Below, piece after piece: positions 7,968 through 17,158 of a stretch of DNA of 64,000 bases. Under the pieces are notes generated by a model. That model ran no database searches. It was not told where the DNA came from and saw only the letters and a list, made by a program, of their open reading frames with translations. Every line of letters starts with the position of its first letter. Position 1 is the stretch's first letter. Source of the stretch: Granulosicoccus sp045106855 (GTDB taxonomy: Bacteria; Pseudomonadota; Gammaproteobacteria; Granulosicoccales; Granulosicoccaceae); the NCBI GenBank assembly GCA_045106855.1, contig JBGCFI010000036.1, positions 62,001-126,000 on the forward strand, written 5' to 3'. The translations under genes were made by a program, and so were the position numbers.

Positions 7968-10019
7968 ATGGGAAAGATCAAGTTAGTAAGACTGCCTCAA
8001 ACCTTTCTTGTCGCATGCGTGATGTACGCAAGCGCGGCGCTTGCGGTAGATGTACCGCGTGAGTTAAGGGGTACAGAAGTTCGCCAGAACACAGTCAAAT
8101 GGGAATGGGAGCGCGTTTCCGGTGCGGCCAAGTACGAGGTGACTGTCAACGGCAAGCGTCAGGGTTCAACTGGCGAAACAAAATTCTATAGCTACGACCT
8201 GCCGCCTGGCGAACACTCGATGTACGTCGCTGCGGTGGATTGGAATGGCAAGACTTCAGCGCCCACCCTGCAGGCCAAGATCCGAGTTAGTAATATGTTC
8301 AAGTTTGGATCGCACGGCCGCAGTACGCTGGTCTCGAATGCGGCCAGCAGCGCCTCTCCACGATCAAGCGACGGTAGCGTCGCGGTGCCTCAGAATCCCA
8401 GAGGCTTTGAATTCAGTGCATCTGATATTCGCTGGCAGTGGGATAGTGTTTCCGGTGCCGTTGCATACGAAGTCACCGTGGACGGCAAGTACGCTGGCAA
8501 AACCGAAGGCACCAGCTGGGAGAGTAAAGGGCTTTGGAAAGGCACTCACAGCATGACCGTCAAGTCGATCAGCTCGTCGGGCGCTTTGTCGGAGCAATCT
8601 GACACCGTGAAGTTGCAAGTCACCTGGAATGTTGGATCCGCCCCAGCAGCGGCGCCAGAGCCAGAGCGTGCGCCGACATCTTCATCTCCTTCTGGTAGCT
8701 TCAGCCGGGTTCAGGGTCTTGCCGCCAAGGAATATTCAGGTGGTGACGTGCGTTGGACATGGAACGCGGTATCTGGCGCCGTCAATTATGAAGTCACCGT
8801 TGATGGAAAGGTCGCTGGGAGTACAGGTAGCACTGAATGGGTCAGTAAAGACCTATGGACAGGTTCTCACTCGCTAACAGTGAAAGCCGAAAATTCTTCC
8901 GGTCAAAAAACCGAACAGTCTGACACACTCAAAATTCGGGTTACCGGAAATGGCAGCGGATCAGTTGGCGGTTCGTCACCGGCTGTGGACGATCAACCGT
9001 CCAATGAGCCGGTTGCATCTTCACCTCCACCCCCGCAGGACAATGGGGGTGATCCAAATGCCGCCGATGTGAAAAGCCTGATAGATCCAGCCTCATATAA
9101 CTATTCGGAAGTCAGCAATAAATCGGGCTATGAGCTTGTGTTCAGTGATGAGTTCAATGGTAACGCAGTGAACCCATACCGCTGGCATACGCAGTTGCGT
9201 TGGGATGGTGACTGGAACGGTGAACGTTATGAATATCGACTCATCAACGGCGAAGATCAGTTCTACGTCAACACCCTGAGTCCTGACCCAGAACACCAGA
9301 AGGATATTGTCCCCGTTTACAATCCGTTTAAATTTAATGGCAGCCACTTGTCAATCCAGGCGACCCGTAATCCGCTCAAGAACCGCGATTCAGACAGGAC
9401 GCATGGCAAGCTGGACGATATCGTGCATCAGCAGCCGTTCTTGTCGGGCGTGCTCTCTACGCACAAGAAGTTTGCTCGGAAATACGGGTATTTTGAAGCC
9501 AGCATCAAGATTCCTGATCACGTAGGAACCTTCCCTGCTTTCTGGTTGTTCCATGAAAAGCGTTCATGGGAGGGCACCCAGCGAACTGAAATCGATATCA
9601 TGGAAAATCTTGGGCACGCGCCGCACTACATTTACAACTCGTTTCATTACTTCAAGAACGTCTCAAGAAACTACGGTGGTGATGCAAATTTCGTCAAGCC
9701 GAAGCCTTCAGGACAGATCTACACGGGAATTGACTACAGTCAGAACTTCCATGTCTACGCCGTTGAATGGTCGCCGGGCAAGATCACCTGGTTTATCGAT
9801 GGCGAGAAAGTTAGCGAGCTTTACGAAAAGGAAGCTGACTTTGAAGAGCTTTACTTGATGATTAATCTGGCAATGGGCGGAAACTGGACTAATTTCCCGA
9901 AGAATGCCGGTGGACTGGGTCGTCCAAGTGGCGAGCGGTATCCAACATCGAATGACATTCGCAATTTCAGTGACCCCTCACTGAAGATCGACTACGTTCG
10001 GGTATACAAGCGAAAATAG
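7968..10019 (+). CDS. Secreted GH16 glycoside hydrolase with three repeated modules
   Basis: 683 residues from ATG 7968, chosen because it is followed by a clean signal peptide (basic start, hydrophobic core, ASAALA cleavage near residue 26) and preceded by GAAGAAAGAG. Three homologous modules of about 75-80 residues follow, near 28-108, 145-222 and 246-326; each contains a V(K/R)W.W..VSGA..YEVTV(N/D)GK core typical of a fibronectin-III-like beta sandwich. Ser/Pro-rich linkers separate them. The catalytic GH16 domain occupies about 381-681 with the signature EIDIME at 541-546 (E541 nucleophile, E546 acid/base). GH16 enzymes cut beta-1,3/1,4-glucans or galactans. The substrate is not predictable here; laminarin or the cell's own exopolysaccharide are the main options. 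Confidence 0.92.
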   Translation: MGKIKLVRLPQTFLVACVMYASAALAVDVPRELRGTEVRQNTVKWEWERVSGAAKYEVTVNGKRQGSTGETKFYSYDLPPGEHSMYVAAVDWNGKTSAPTLQAKIRVSNMFKFGSHGRSTLVSNAASSASPRSSDGSVAVPQNPRGFEFSASDIRWQWDSVSGAVAYEVTVDGKYAGKTEGTSWESKGLWKGTHSMTVKSISSSGALSEQSDTVKLQVTWNVGSAPAAAPEPERAPTSSSPSGSFSRVQGLAAKEYSGGDVRWTWNAVSGAVNYEVTVDGKVAGSTGSTEWVSKDLWTGSHSLTVKAENSSGQKTEQSDTLKIRVTGNGSGSVGGSSPAVDDQPSNEPVASSPPPPQDNGGDPNAADVKSLIDPASYNYSEVSNKSGYELVFSDEFNGNAVNPYRWHTQLRWDGDWNGERYEYRLINGEDQFYVNTLSPDPEHQKDIVPVYNPFKFNGSHLSIQATRNPLKNRDSDRTHGKLDDIVHQQPFLSGVLSTHKKFARKYGYFEASIKIPDHVGTFPAFWLFHEKRSWEGTQRTEIDIMENLGHAPHYIYNSFHYFKNVSRNYGGDANFVKPKPSGQIYTGIDYSQNFHVYAVEWSPGKITWFIDGEKVSELYEKEADFEELYLMINLAMGGNWTNFPKNAGGLGRPSGERYPTSNDIRNFSDPSLKIDYVRVYKRK

Positions 10020-10086
10020 AGATACTTGGACAGGCGCGGCGGATGACTGCGGATTGTAATCGTCAAACGCTGCGGTAAAAGACCAG

Positions 10087-10127
10087 AAAAGGCGACTGGA
10101 TTTGTTTTATATCCAGTCGCCTTTTTT
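10087..10127. terminator. Rho-independent terminator after the GH16 gene
   Basis: A perfect 15-bp stem (10087-10101 with 10111-10125) enclosing a 9-base loop and followed by a T run. The left arm begins with AAAA, so it can serve both the glycosidase on the plus strand and the convergent GFA-family gene on the minus strand. Confidence 0.93.
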
Positions 10128-10202
10128 GTGGGTGTCACGGTCAAAACTTCGGAGTGTGCGACTTCCTGTCAGATTTCCTGAGATCCGACTGGGTGAGTTT
10201 TG

Positions 10203-10607
10203 TTAGTCGCTTTGAGGAAAGCAAAGTGCCTCAGGATCTATCTGGTAATAGTCGCCTTTGTCACGGGTATAAATATGTCGTTCCACGACCAGCCCGGTCG
10301 GAGCCTCAAGACAGCCTGCCATTACTGAGGTTCTCGTCGAATCCTTACTGCGCCAGAACAGAACTGAGCCGCAATGCCTGCAGAATCCACGCTCAGCGCT
10401 GTCGCTGGATGCGTACCACGTGATGTTGTCTGCTCCCGAGACAGTCAGTTGATCATTGGCTGTTCGAGTGGCTGCGACAAAGTGGCCTGTCTGTTTACGG
10501 CACTGTTTGCAATGGCAGGCCACCACCGGACGATCGGGAATCATGGCAAGAGACACTGCCCCGCACAGACAGCTTCCAGAGAGACGGTTAGTTGATTCTG
10601 AAGGCAT
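10203..10607 (-). CDS. GFA/CENP-V family zinc protein
   Basis: 134 residues. The zinc-binding cysteines of the GFA fold are all present: CLCG near residues 13-16, CHCKQC near 31-36 and FCRHCGS near 75-81. Family members include glutathione-dependent formaldehyde-activating enzyme and many uncharacterised relatives, so the name should not be read as a proven reaction. No formaldehyde dehydrogenase gene is adjacent. The gene is monocistronic in appearance, convergent with the GH16 gene across a shared terminator. Confidence 0.88.
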   Translation of the reverse strand: MPSESTNRLSGSCLCGAVSLAMIPDRPVVACHCKQCRKQTGHFVAATRTANDQLTVSGADNITWYASSDSAERGFCRHCGSVLFWRSKDSTRTSVMAGCLEAPTGLVVERHIYTRDKGDYYQIDPEALCFPQSD

Positions 10608-10690
10608 GTGCAGGTTCTCGACGTTGGCGCGGTAATTATCATCATAAGACTATGACGATCCTGCCTTGAGACGAGAACCGTCCGGGTATT

Positions 10691-12823
10691 TTAACCTCTA
10701 CGCCATGCGTGAAATTTTTCAATGAACGCCAACAGCTTCTCGGGTTGATGAGCGCGTTTCCATTCCCCGGCAGCGTACTTGTTACTCTCTGACAGGGTAG
10801 GGTAGATGTGGATGGTACCCAGAATCTTGTTTAGACCAAGACCATGTTTCATTGCCAATACGTACTCAGCGATTAAATCTCCAGCGTGCTCTCCCACAAT
10901 GGTTACGCCCAGTATCTTATCCTTGCCGGGTACTGTCAGAACCTTGACCACGCCGTAATCGCTACTATCGGCGATTGCCCGGTCCAGATCATCAATGCCG
11001 TATGTGGTGAGTTCGTACGCTATGTTGGCAGCCTTTGCATCTGTTTCGTTAAGGCCCACCCGAGCCACTTCCGGATCGGTAAAAGTCGCCCAGGGAATGA
11101 CTCGATAGTCTGCACGGAATTTCTTGAAAATGCCGAACAGCGCGTTGACTGCGGCATACCAGGCCTGATGCGCGGCGACATGCGTGAACTGATAGGGGCC
11201 TGCGACGTCACCCACCGCATAGATATTCGGAAAGTCGGTTTGCAGGAACTCGTTGACAGCGATGGTGCCCTTGTCCGTTAGCGTGACCCCCAGCTCTTCC
11301 AGCCCAAATCCTGAAGTATTAGCCTTTCGTCCCACCGCAACCATGATTTCGTCAAAGCCGACTTTGATGGTTTGCCCGCCATGTTCACAGACCAGCACTT
11401 TCTCATCACCTGAAACTTCTACGGCAATGGCCTTGGTATCCACCATGACCTTGATGCCTTCAGCTTCAAATCGTTGCTGCACCATATCGGCAACATCCGG
11501 ATCTTCTCGTCCCATGATGCGCGGTGCCATTTCGATTTGTGTGACTTCGCTGCCAAGTCTGTGAAAAGCCTGCGTCAGCTCGCTACCTATAGGGCCACCG
11601 CCCAATACGATGAGTCGTTTAGGCTGAGTGGTCATTTCCCAAAGGTTTTCCGAGGTCAGATACTCGATATTTTCCAGGCCCGGTATTGGTGGTACGAAGG
11701 GGGAGCCGCCAGTCGCTATGACAATGTTTCGGGTGACCAGGGTCTGACCATTGACCTCTACTGTCCAGGGGGAAGTAATGCGACCTTCACCCTCGATGAC
11801 ATTGACGCCCAGGTTTGTATAACGCTCAACCGAATCATGTGGCTCGATCTTGCTGATGACTTCGTGAACACGTTGCATGGTTTTGGCAAAATCGATAGCC
11901 CCATGCGCACTCTGGACGCCGTACTTGTCGCTGTGCTTGATGTTGTTCATGAGCTTGCCGCTGCGAATTAGCGCTTTTGAAGGCACACAACCTGTGTTAA
12001 GGCAATCACCGCCCATCTTGTGTTTTTCGATCAAGGTTACTTTGGCTTTGACGACAGCGCCGATATAAGAGGTAACCAATCCACCTGAGCCTGCTCCTAA
12101 CACCACGATGTCGTGGTCGAAACTTGCGGGTTTGCTATACGCTTCGTAAACTTTACGTGCTTTGACCATGTCAACGATTTTCTTGGCGATTAGTGGGAAA
12201 ATACCCAGAAGGGCGAATGAGAATATAAGTCCCGGGGACACAATGCCGCCAAGGCTATCAATTTGGGCCAGTTGAGTACCGGCGTTAACAAATACCAGCG
12301 TGCCTGCCAACATACCAATCTGACTGACGAGGTAGAAAACTCCCGTTTTGAGTCTTGTCAGACCCATAACCAGATTGACCAGGAAAAATGGGAAAACCGG
12401 AACTAACCTGACGGTGAACAGATAAAAGGCACCATCTTTTTCGATATTGCGATTAAACGTGTCGAGTTTTTCGCCAAACCGTTTCTCGATAGCATCTTGT
12501 AACAGGTAACGCGACACCAGAAACGCAAGGGTAGCTCCGATGGTTGAAGCAAATGAGACGATAAGCGTTCCCAAAAGCAGGCCGAATTGCGCGCCGGCTG
12601 CGAGTGTTAGAATAGCGGCACCGGGCAAAGACAAGGCGGTCACCGCTATATAACCGAGAAAGAAAACCGCGATCACCATCAGGGGCCGACTTTCGTAAAG
12701 TGCGTTCAGTGCGGCCTGCTCGCTTTTCAGATACTCAAGACTAAAGAACCGTCCAAGATCAAAAATAAAAAATGCAGCTACCAACGCCACTAGCAGAACG
12801 ATGAGCAGCTTGCGGTTTTTCAT
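10691..12823 (-). CDS. TVP38/TMEM64 membrane domain fused to a flavin disulfide reductase
   Basis: 710 residues in two parts. Residues 1-225 are hydrophobic with several membrane segments and match the TVP38/TMEM64 (SNARE-associated, DedA-like) fold. Residues 235-710 form a complete pyridine nucleotide-disulfide oxidoreductase: FAD-binding GAGSGG (243-248), redox pair Cys274/Cys279 in GGDCLNTGC, an NAD(P)H-binding GGGPIGSE, and a C-terminal HIYPTLSE in place of the HxxPTxxE dimer-interface motif. It resembles mercuric reductase-like proteins but has no N-terminal heavy-metal domain and no C-terminal Cys pair, so mercury reduction is unlikely. The fusion tethers a flavoenzyme to the inner membrane; its electron acceptor is unknown. 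Confidence 0.9.
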   Translation of the reverse strand: MKNRKLLIVLLVALVAAFFIFDLGRFFSLEYLKSEQAALNALYESRPLMVIAVFFLGYIAVTALSLPGAAILTLAAGAQFGLLLGTLIVSFASTIGATLAFLVSRYLLQDAIEKRFGEKLDTFNRNIEKDGAFYLFTVRLVPVFPFFLVNLVMGLTRLKTGVFYLVSQIGMLAGTLVFVNAGTQLAQIDSLGGIVSPGLIFSFALLGIFPLIAKKIVDMVKARKVYEAYSKPASFDHDIVVLGAGSGGLVTSYIGAVVKAKVTLIEKHKMGGDCLNTGCVPSKALIRSGKLMNNIKHSDKYGVQSAHGAIDFAKTMQRVHEVISKIEPHDSVERYTNLGVNVIEGEGRITSPWTVEVNGQTLVTRNIVIATGGSPFVPPIPGLENIEYLTSENLWEMTTQPKRLIVLGGGPIGSELTQAFHRLGSEVTQIEMAPRIMGREDPDVADMVQQRFEAEGIKVMVDTKAIAVEVSGDEKVLVCEHGGQTIKVGFDEIMVAVGRKANTSGFGLEELGVTLTDKGTIAVNEFLQTDFPNIYAVGDVAGPYQFTHVAAHQAWYAAVNALFGIFKKFRADYRVIPWATFTDPEVARVGLNETDAKAANIAYELTTYGIDDLDRAIADSSDYGVVKVLTVPGKDKILGVTIVGEHAGDLIAEYVLAMKHGLGLNKILGTIHIYPTLSESNKYAAGEWKRAHQPEKLLAFIEKFHAWRRG

Positions 12824-12999
12824 GGACTGTTCCCAAAATTGGTTAGATTCATTGATTGACTCGCTGCTAACCGTGTATGCAGTTTGTCCGTGCGACGGGC
12901 TGGGTTTTACTAAAGAATGACTATTTGCCCTTCCAGGCGACTATATCTGCAAGCGGCTGAATTATGTGATTTAGCGTTTGCAAAAGAGTTCCATACTTA

Positions 13000-14169
13000 A
13001 TGTGCGAGAGGTCGATACCTTACGTGAACCAACAAATGGTTTTTCTACTAGTGCCTGGTTTTACCACCGATCCTGTCAGTACAGCAGATCCGTCTCAGGC
13101 GCTGGATACCGATCATCCCGGAGCTGCCCACGATCAGTCTTCCCTGAGCGGTGATCTGCCAGACGAACATGCTGCGGGCCCGGCCGCTGCGGCTGCGGCA
13201 TTTCGATTTTCACAAGATCTGGAAAAACAGCCCTGGCAGGCGCAGTTAGCGCGATTATTTAATGTGGATACCCGTGGTGGGCAACGCTTGCCAGATGCCA
13301 GACTTGGAATGCTTCACACGAAGAATAACTCGGGTTCTTTCGAGTCCTCCTTCGATGACGGACTTGTGCGGGCCGATCCGATATTTCTTAAAGCCGATAG
13401 AGACAGCGCAACGCTGATACCACCCGAGCAAATAGGGTTATCCGCAGAAGAGGATTCCATGCTGGTCGCCGCGTTGAATGATTTTTTCGCTGAAGATGGC
13501 TTAAAATTTTTCAGCCGTAGATCGACCACTCATACCAGTGCGTGGTTCATGAGTGGCAGATCTGCTCGTGATCTGGACAGTTATCCACCTTCTTTTCTGG
13601 CAAATCGAAATGCATCCTCGTTTCTACCGGCTGGTGACTCCGCTGCTCCCTGGCGAAGCTTGATGTCTGAAATCCAGATGTTGCTACATTCTCATCCAGT
13701 CAATCAGCAGCGTGAACAACATGGACTCATGCCTGTTAATAGTGTCTGGTTCTGGGGTGGCGCAGATCTGCCCCAAGCGGATTCCGACCGCGGAGAGGTT
13801 GTGCTGTACGCTGACGATGAGCTGGCTCGCTCGTTCGCACAACACCTGCGAATTAAATGTCTTCCCCTGAAGGACGTTAATTTTCTTGTTGATGATTTAC
13901 CGTCGGCAGACAAAATCATTGTTCTCGACCTGAGCATCTTCCAAGCCTGGTTGAATGCTGATGCACAGCAGCTCGCAAGTGAACATCAGCGTATTCATGA
14001 AGCGTGGCTTGAACCTTTGTCCAGACAGATTCGCACTGGTCACCTTGAGAGCGTGCACCTACTGACCGAAGATGGTCTTCAAGGACTGTGTAATATGAGC
14101 ACTCAGCCAGCCTCAACGAGCAACTGGCAAGCCGTTGTAAAGCGCATTCGCGCTTTGTTCCAGCGATGA
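13000..14169 (+). CDS. Phosphoglycerate-mutase-like conserved protein upstream of recJ
   Basis: 389 residues. Conserved landmarks of a beta/gammaproteobacterial family often labelled cofactor-independent phosphoglycerate mutase-like are visible: RADPIFLKADRDSA, EIQMLLHSHPVNQQRE and NSVWFWGGADLP. The metal-binding serine/His/Asp set of true iPGM is not evident, so enzymatic activity is doubtful. The gene overlaps recJ by four bases (ATGA), indicating coupled translation. ATG 13000 gives the full frame; ATG 13036 (MVFLLVPGF) matches the usual family start better. The N-terminal 80 residues contain a low-complexity Asp/Ala-rich stretch. Confidence 0.75.
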   Translation: MCERSIPYVNQQMVFLLVPGFTTDPVSTADPSQALDTDHPGAAHDQSSLSGDLPDEHAAGPAAAAAAFRFSQDLEKQPWQAQLARLFNVDTRGGQRLPDARLGMLHTKNNSGSFESSFDDGLVRADPIFLKADRDSATLIPPEQIGLSAEEDSMLVAALNDFFAEDGLKFFSRRSTTHTSAWFMSGRSARDLDSYPPSFLANRNASSFLPAGDSAAPWRSLMSEIQMLLHSHPVNQQREQHGLMPVNSVWFWGGADLPQADSDRGEVVLYADDELARSFAQHLRIKCLPLKDVNFLVDDLPSADKIIVLDLSIFQAWLNADAQQLASEHQRIHEAWLEPLSRQIRTGHLESVHLLTEDGLQGLCNMSTQPASTSNWQAVVKRIRALFQR

Positions 14170-15917
14170 GTCTCCAGTTGCGTGCCGCACCGGAAGCACT
14201 TATACGTCAACGTACGGTGCCAACACTCAATGAACCCCTTAGTGAAAACGCACTGGTTCATCGTATTCTGGCCGCACGTGGAGTTCGTCAGCGGCAAGAG
14301 CTGAGTTTTGCATTGGCTGATATTCCAAGGCCCGACACGCTGCCGTCCATTGTTGAGGCGGTACAACGTTTGTTGTCGGCGCGTGACAATAATGAACGTG
14401 TGCTGATCGTTGGTGACTATGACTGCGACGGCGCAACCAGTACAGTTGTCGCCTTGCAGGGGCTTGCAATGCTCGGCTTCAGAGACGTTGACTATCTGAT
14501 ACCTGATCGTTTCGAATTCGGCTATGGATTATCCCCTGCCATAACCGATGTAGCACATCAGCAATATCAGCCTCAACTCATAGTCACTGTTGACAACGGC
14601 GTGGCGTCAGTCGAAGGCGTTGAACGTGCTCGGGAGCATGGAATCGATGTTGTGGTAACGGATCATCATCTTGCGCCTGAGATACTTCCCGACGCTGTTT
14701 CCATTGTCAACCCTAATCTGCCGGGTGCCAGTTTTCCGGGCAACAACCTGGCAGGCGTGGGTGTTATTTTTTACACTTTGCTGGCTGTCAGAGCGCAACT
14801 GAAAGAGCGGGGTGATCCCTATGCGAATGCAAGATTAACCGAGCTGCTCGATCTGGTTGCCATAGGCACCGTCGCGGACGTCGTGCCACTGGATGCGATA
14901 AATCGAACGCTGGTCGAACAGGGGTTGCGACGTATCCGTGCGGGTAGCACACGGCCAGGTATTCTGGCGTTACTTAAAATTGCCGGTCGGGATAGTGAAA
15001 CAATCACCACCGAGGCGATTGGTTTTGGGATTGGCCCCAGGCTTAATGCCGCTGGACGTCTGGATGACATGCGCATCGGAGTCCAATGTCTGCTCAGTGA
15101 AACAAATCACACGGCCAGCGAGTTTGCGGAACAATTGAATTCCCTTAACTCATCGCGCCAAAGCATTGAAAGTGATATGCGCAGTGATGCCGTTGCACAG
15201 CTCGACAATTTACAACTGGAGGGCAGATCCGGTGTAGATACCTTTGCAATATGCCTGATGAACGAAAGCTGGCACCAGGGGGTCATCGGAATTCTCGCGG
15301 GACGTGTAAAAGAGGCGACTTACAAGCCCGTGGCGCTGTTTACGGTGGATGATGGTGAACACTTAAAGGGCTCAGTCCGGTCAATCCCCGGTGTACATAT
15401 TCGTGATGTATTGCAGAATATCGCTGTTCAATATCCACAGATGATTGCAAAATTTGGTGGACACGCCATGGCTGCTGGCCTGACCTTGCCAATCGGCATG
15501 TTTGATTCTTTTCGTGACGCATTTGATGCTGAGGTCAGGCGGGTTATGAACGGCGAGTTGTCCGTGCGTGAGTACCTGACGGACGGACAACTCACCGAGA
15601 GTGAAAGAACACTGGACAATGCCAGATTACTGGCCAGGTTCATGCCCTGGGGCCAAGGTTTTGAAGCCCCGCTGTTTGATGATGTTTTTCGGGTGATCAG
15701 GCAAAAGGCGGTGGGTCGTGACCAGTCTCATCTAAAGCTTACGCTTGAGTCGCCTGAGTCGGGTCGCAGTATTGATGCCATTGCGTTTAATCAGGAGAAA
15801 GTGAACGCACCGGAAGGTCTCGTCAGGGTCGTATATTCGCTGGACGCAAACCTGTTTCGGGGGGCCTACACTTTGCAACTGCGCGTTCAATATCTTGAAG
15901 CCTGCTCTTTGCGGTAA
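14166..15917 (+). CDS. recJ: Single-stranded-DNA-specific exonuclease RecJ
   Basis: 583 residues, typical for RecJ. DHH phosphoesterase motifs are present: DYDCDG at 84-89 and the name-giving DHH at 166-168, with VDNG before it and RLNAAGR later. The DHHA1 substrate-binding motif GGHAMAAG lies near residue 435, followed by a C-terminal OB domain. RecJ degrades single-stranded DNA 5' to 3' in RecFOR recombination, mismatch repair and base-excision repair. It is translationally coupled to the preceding gene and followed by prfB and lysS, a common gammaproteobacterial order. Confidence 0.97.
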   Translation: MSLQLRAAPEALIRQRTVPTLNEPLSENALVHRILAARGVRQRQELSFALADIPRPDTLPSIVEAVQRLLSARDNNERVLIVGDYDCDGATSTVVALQGLAMLGFRDVDYLIPDRFEFGYGLSPAITDVAHQQYQPQLIVTVDNGVASVEGVERAREHGIDVVVTDHHLAPEILPDAVSIVNPNLPGASFPGNNLAGVGVIFYTLLAVRAQLKERGDPYANARLTELLDLVAIGTVADVVPLDAINRTLVEQGLRRIRAGSTRPGILALLKIAGRDSETITTEAIGFGIGPRLNAAGRLDDMRIGVQCLLSETNHTASEFAEQLNSLNSSRQSIESDMRSDAVAQLDNLQLEGRSGVDTFAICLMNESWHQGVIGILAGRVKEATYKPVALFTVDDGEHLKGSVRSIPGVHIRDVLQNIAVQYPQMIAKFGGHAMAAGLTLPIGMFDSFRDAFDAEVRRVMNGELSVREYLTDGQLTESERTLDNARLLARFMPWGQGFEAPLFDDVFRVIRQKAVGRDQSHLKLTLESPESGRSIDAIAFNQEKVNAPEGLVRVVYSLDANLFRGAYTLQLRVQYLEACSLR

Positions 15918-16019
15918 ACTTCGGTATCCGGTGGGCGAGCTTTCCCGACTGCACTGGAAAACACGCATGAGGCTAAACCACCTCATCGATACACCAATCA
16001 CAATTACCCGACCTACCAC

Positions 16020-17118
16020 ATGATAGAAATCAATCCTTATCTGACGCACATCGAGGATCTTCGGCAACGCGCCGACTCCCTCCGGGGGTATCTTTGACTA
16101 TGACGGCAAAAAGGAAGAACTAGAGGAAGTTCTGCGCGAGCTTGAGGATCCGGCTGTGTGGAACAATCCTGAGCATGCCCAGAAACTTGGGCAAAGACGA
16201 TCATCCCTACAGGAAACCATCGATGTAATCGAAGCCCTGGATACCGGTCTTGTCGATGCCTCCGATCTACTCGAAATGGCGCGCGAAGAGAACGATGAAG
16301 ACACTGTCTCAGCGGTGGCAAGCGATCTTGCCTCCCTTGAGGAGCGAGTTGCCGGTCTTGAGTTTCGGCGCATGTTTTCCGGTGATGCCGATGCCTCGCC
16401 TGCGTTTCTGGATATACAGTCTGGTAGCGGAGGCACAGAGGCACAGGACTGGGCTGAAATGCTGTTGCGAATGTATCTGCGCTGGGGTGAATCCCAGGGT
16501 TTTAAAACAGAGCTGATCGAAGCATCTCCCGGTGATGTCGCTGGCATCAAGTCGGCCACTATCCGATTCGAAGGAGATCATGCTTTCGGCTGGTTACGTA
16601 CCGAAACCGGGGTGCACCGGCTTGTGCGCAAAAGCCCGTTTGATTCCGGCTCAAGACGGCATACCTCGTTCGCTGCTGTGTTTGTGTCTCCGGAAGTAGA
16701 CGATGACATCGATATAGACATCAACCCTGCGGATTTACGCATCGATGTTTACCGCGCCAGCGGTGCAGGCGGGCAGCACGTTAATCGCACAGAGTCTGCT
16801 GTTCGTATTACCCACGAACCCAGTGGTATTGTTGTGCAGTGCCAGAATGACCGCTCGCAACACAAGAATAAGGCGACGGCCATGAAGCAACTCAAATCCA
16901 AGCTGTACGAGGCTGAGTTGATGCGCCGGCAGGGCGATCAACAAGTCGTTGAAGAAGGGAAGTCCGACATTGGCTGGGGTAGTCAGATCCGCTCGTATGT
17001 GCTGGACCAATCTCGCATCAAGGATCTTCGCACCAATCTGGAAACCAGTAATACGCAAGCGGTTCTGGACGGCGATATCACAAAATTTCTTATCGAAAGT
17101 CTTAAGGCCGGGCTTTGA
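16020..17118 (+). CDS. prfB: Peptide chain release factor 2, programmed +1 frameshift
   Basis: The gene is split between two frames. ATG 16020 opens 25 codons ending ..LRGYL, then in-frame TGA at 16095-16097. Shifting +1 at CTT reads DYDGKKEELEEV and continues to 17118. The joined protein is 365 residues, the same length as E. coli RF2, and SPF (205-207, stop-codon recognition) and GGQ (250-252, peptide release) fall at E. coli numbering. Residue 246 is Ala, the usual active form. RF2 ends translation at UGA and UAA. An annotation that starts at the first downstream ATG (16156) would lose 45 residues. Confidence 0.97.
16083..16098 (+). promoter_or_regulatory. prfB +1 frameshift site
   Basis: A Shine-Dalgarno-like G run (CGGGGG, 16083-16088) stands three bases before the slippery CTT (16092-16094), followed by TGA then C, the weakest termination context. 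This is the conserved autoregulatory element: when RF2 is scarce, slow UGA termination favours the +1 shift and more RF2 is made. Confidence 0.96.
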
Positions 17119-17158
17119 TCCGGCGTCTCAAAAGTCCCCAGGACATACCAGAAAAAAC

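Noticed and set aside
10691..12823. Mercuric reductase
   Set aside because: No heavy-metal-binding N-terminal domain, no C-terminal vicinal cysteines, and no mer genes nearby.
16092..16098. In-frame stop early in prfB suggesting a pseudogene
   Set aside because: The context CTT TGA C with an upstream G run is the conserved programmed frameshift, and the shifted product is full length.
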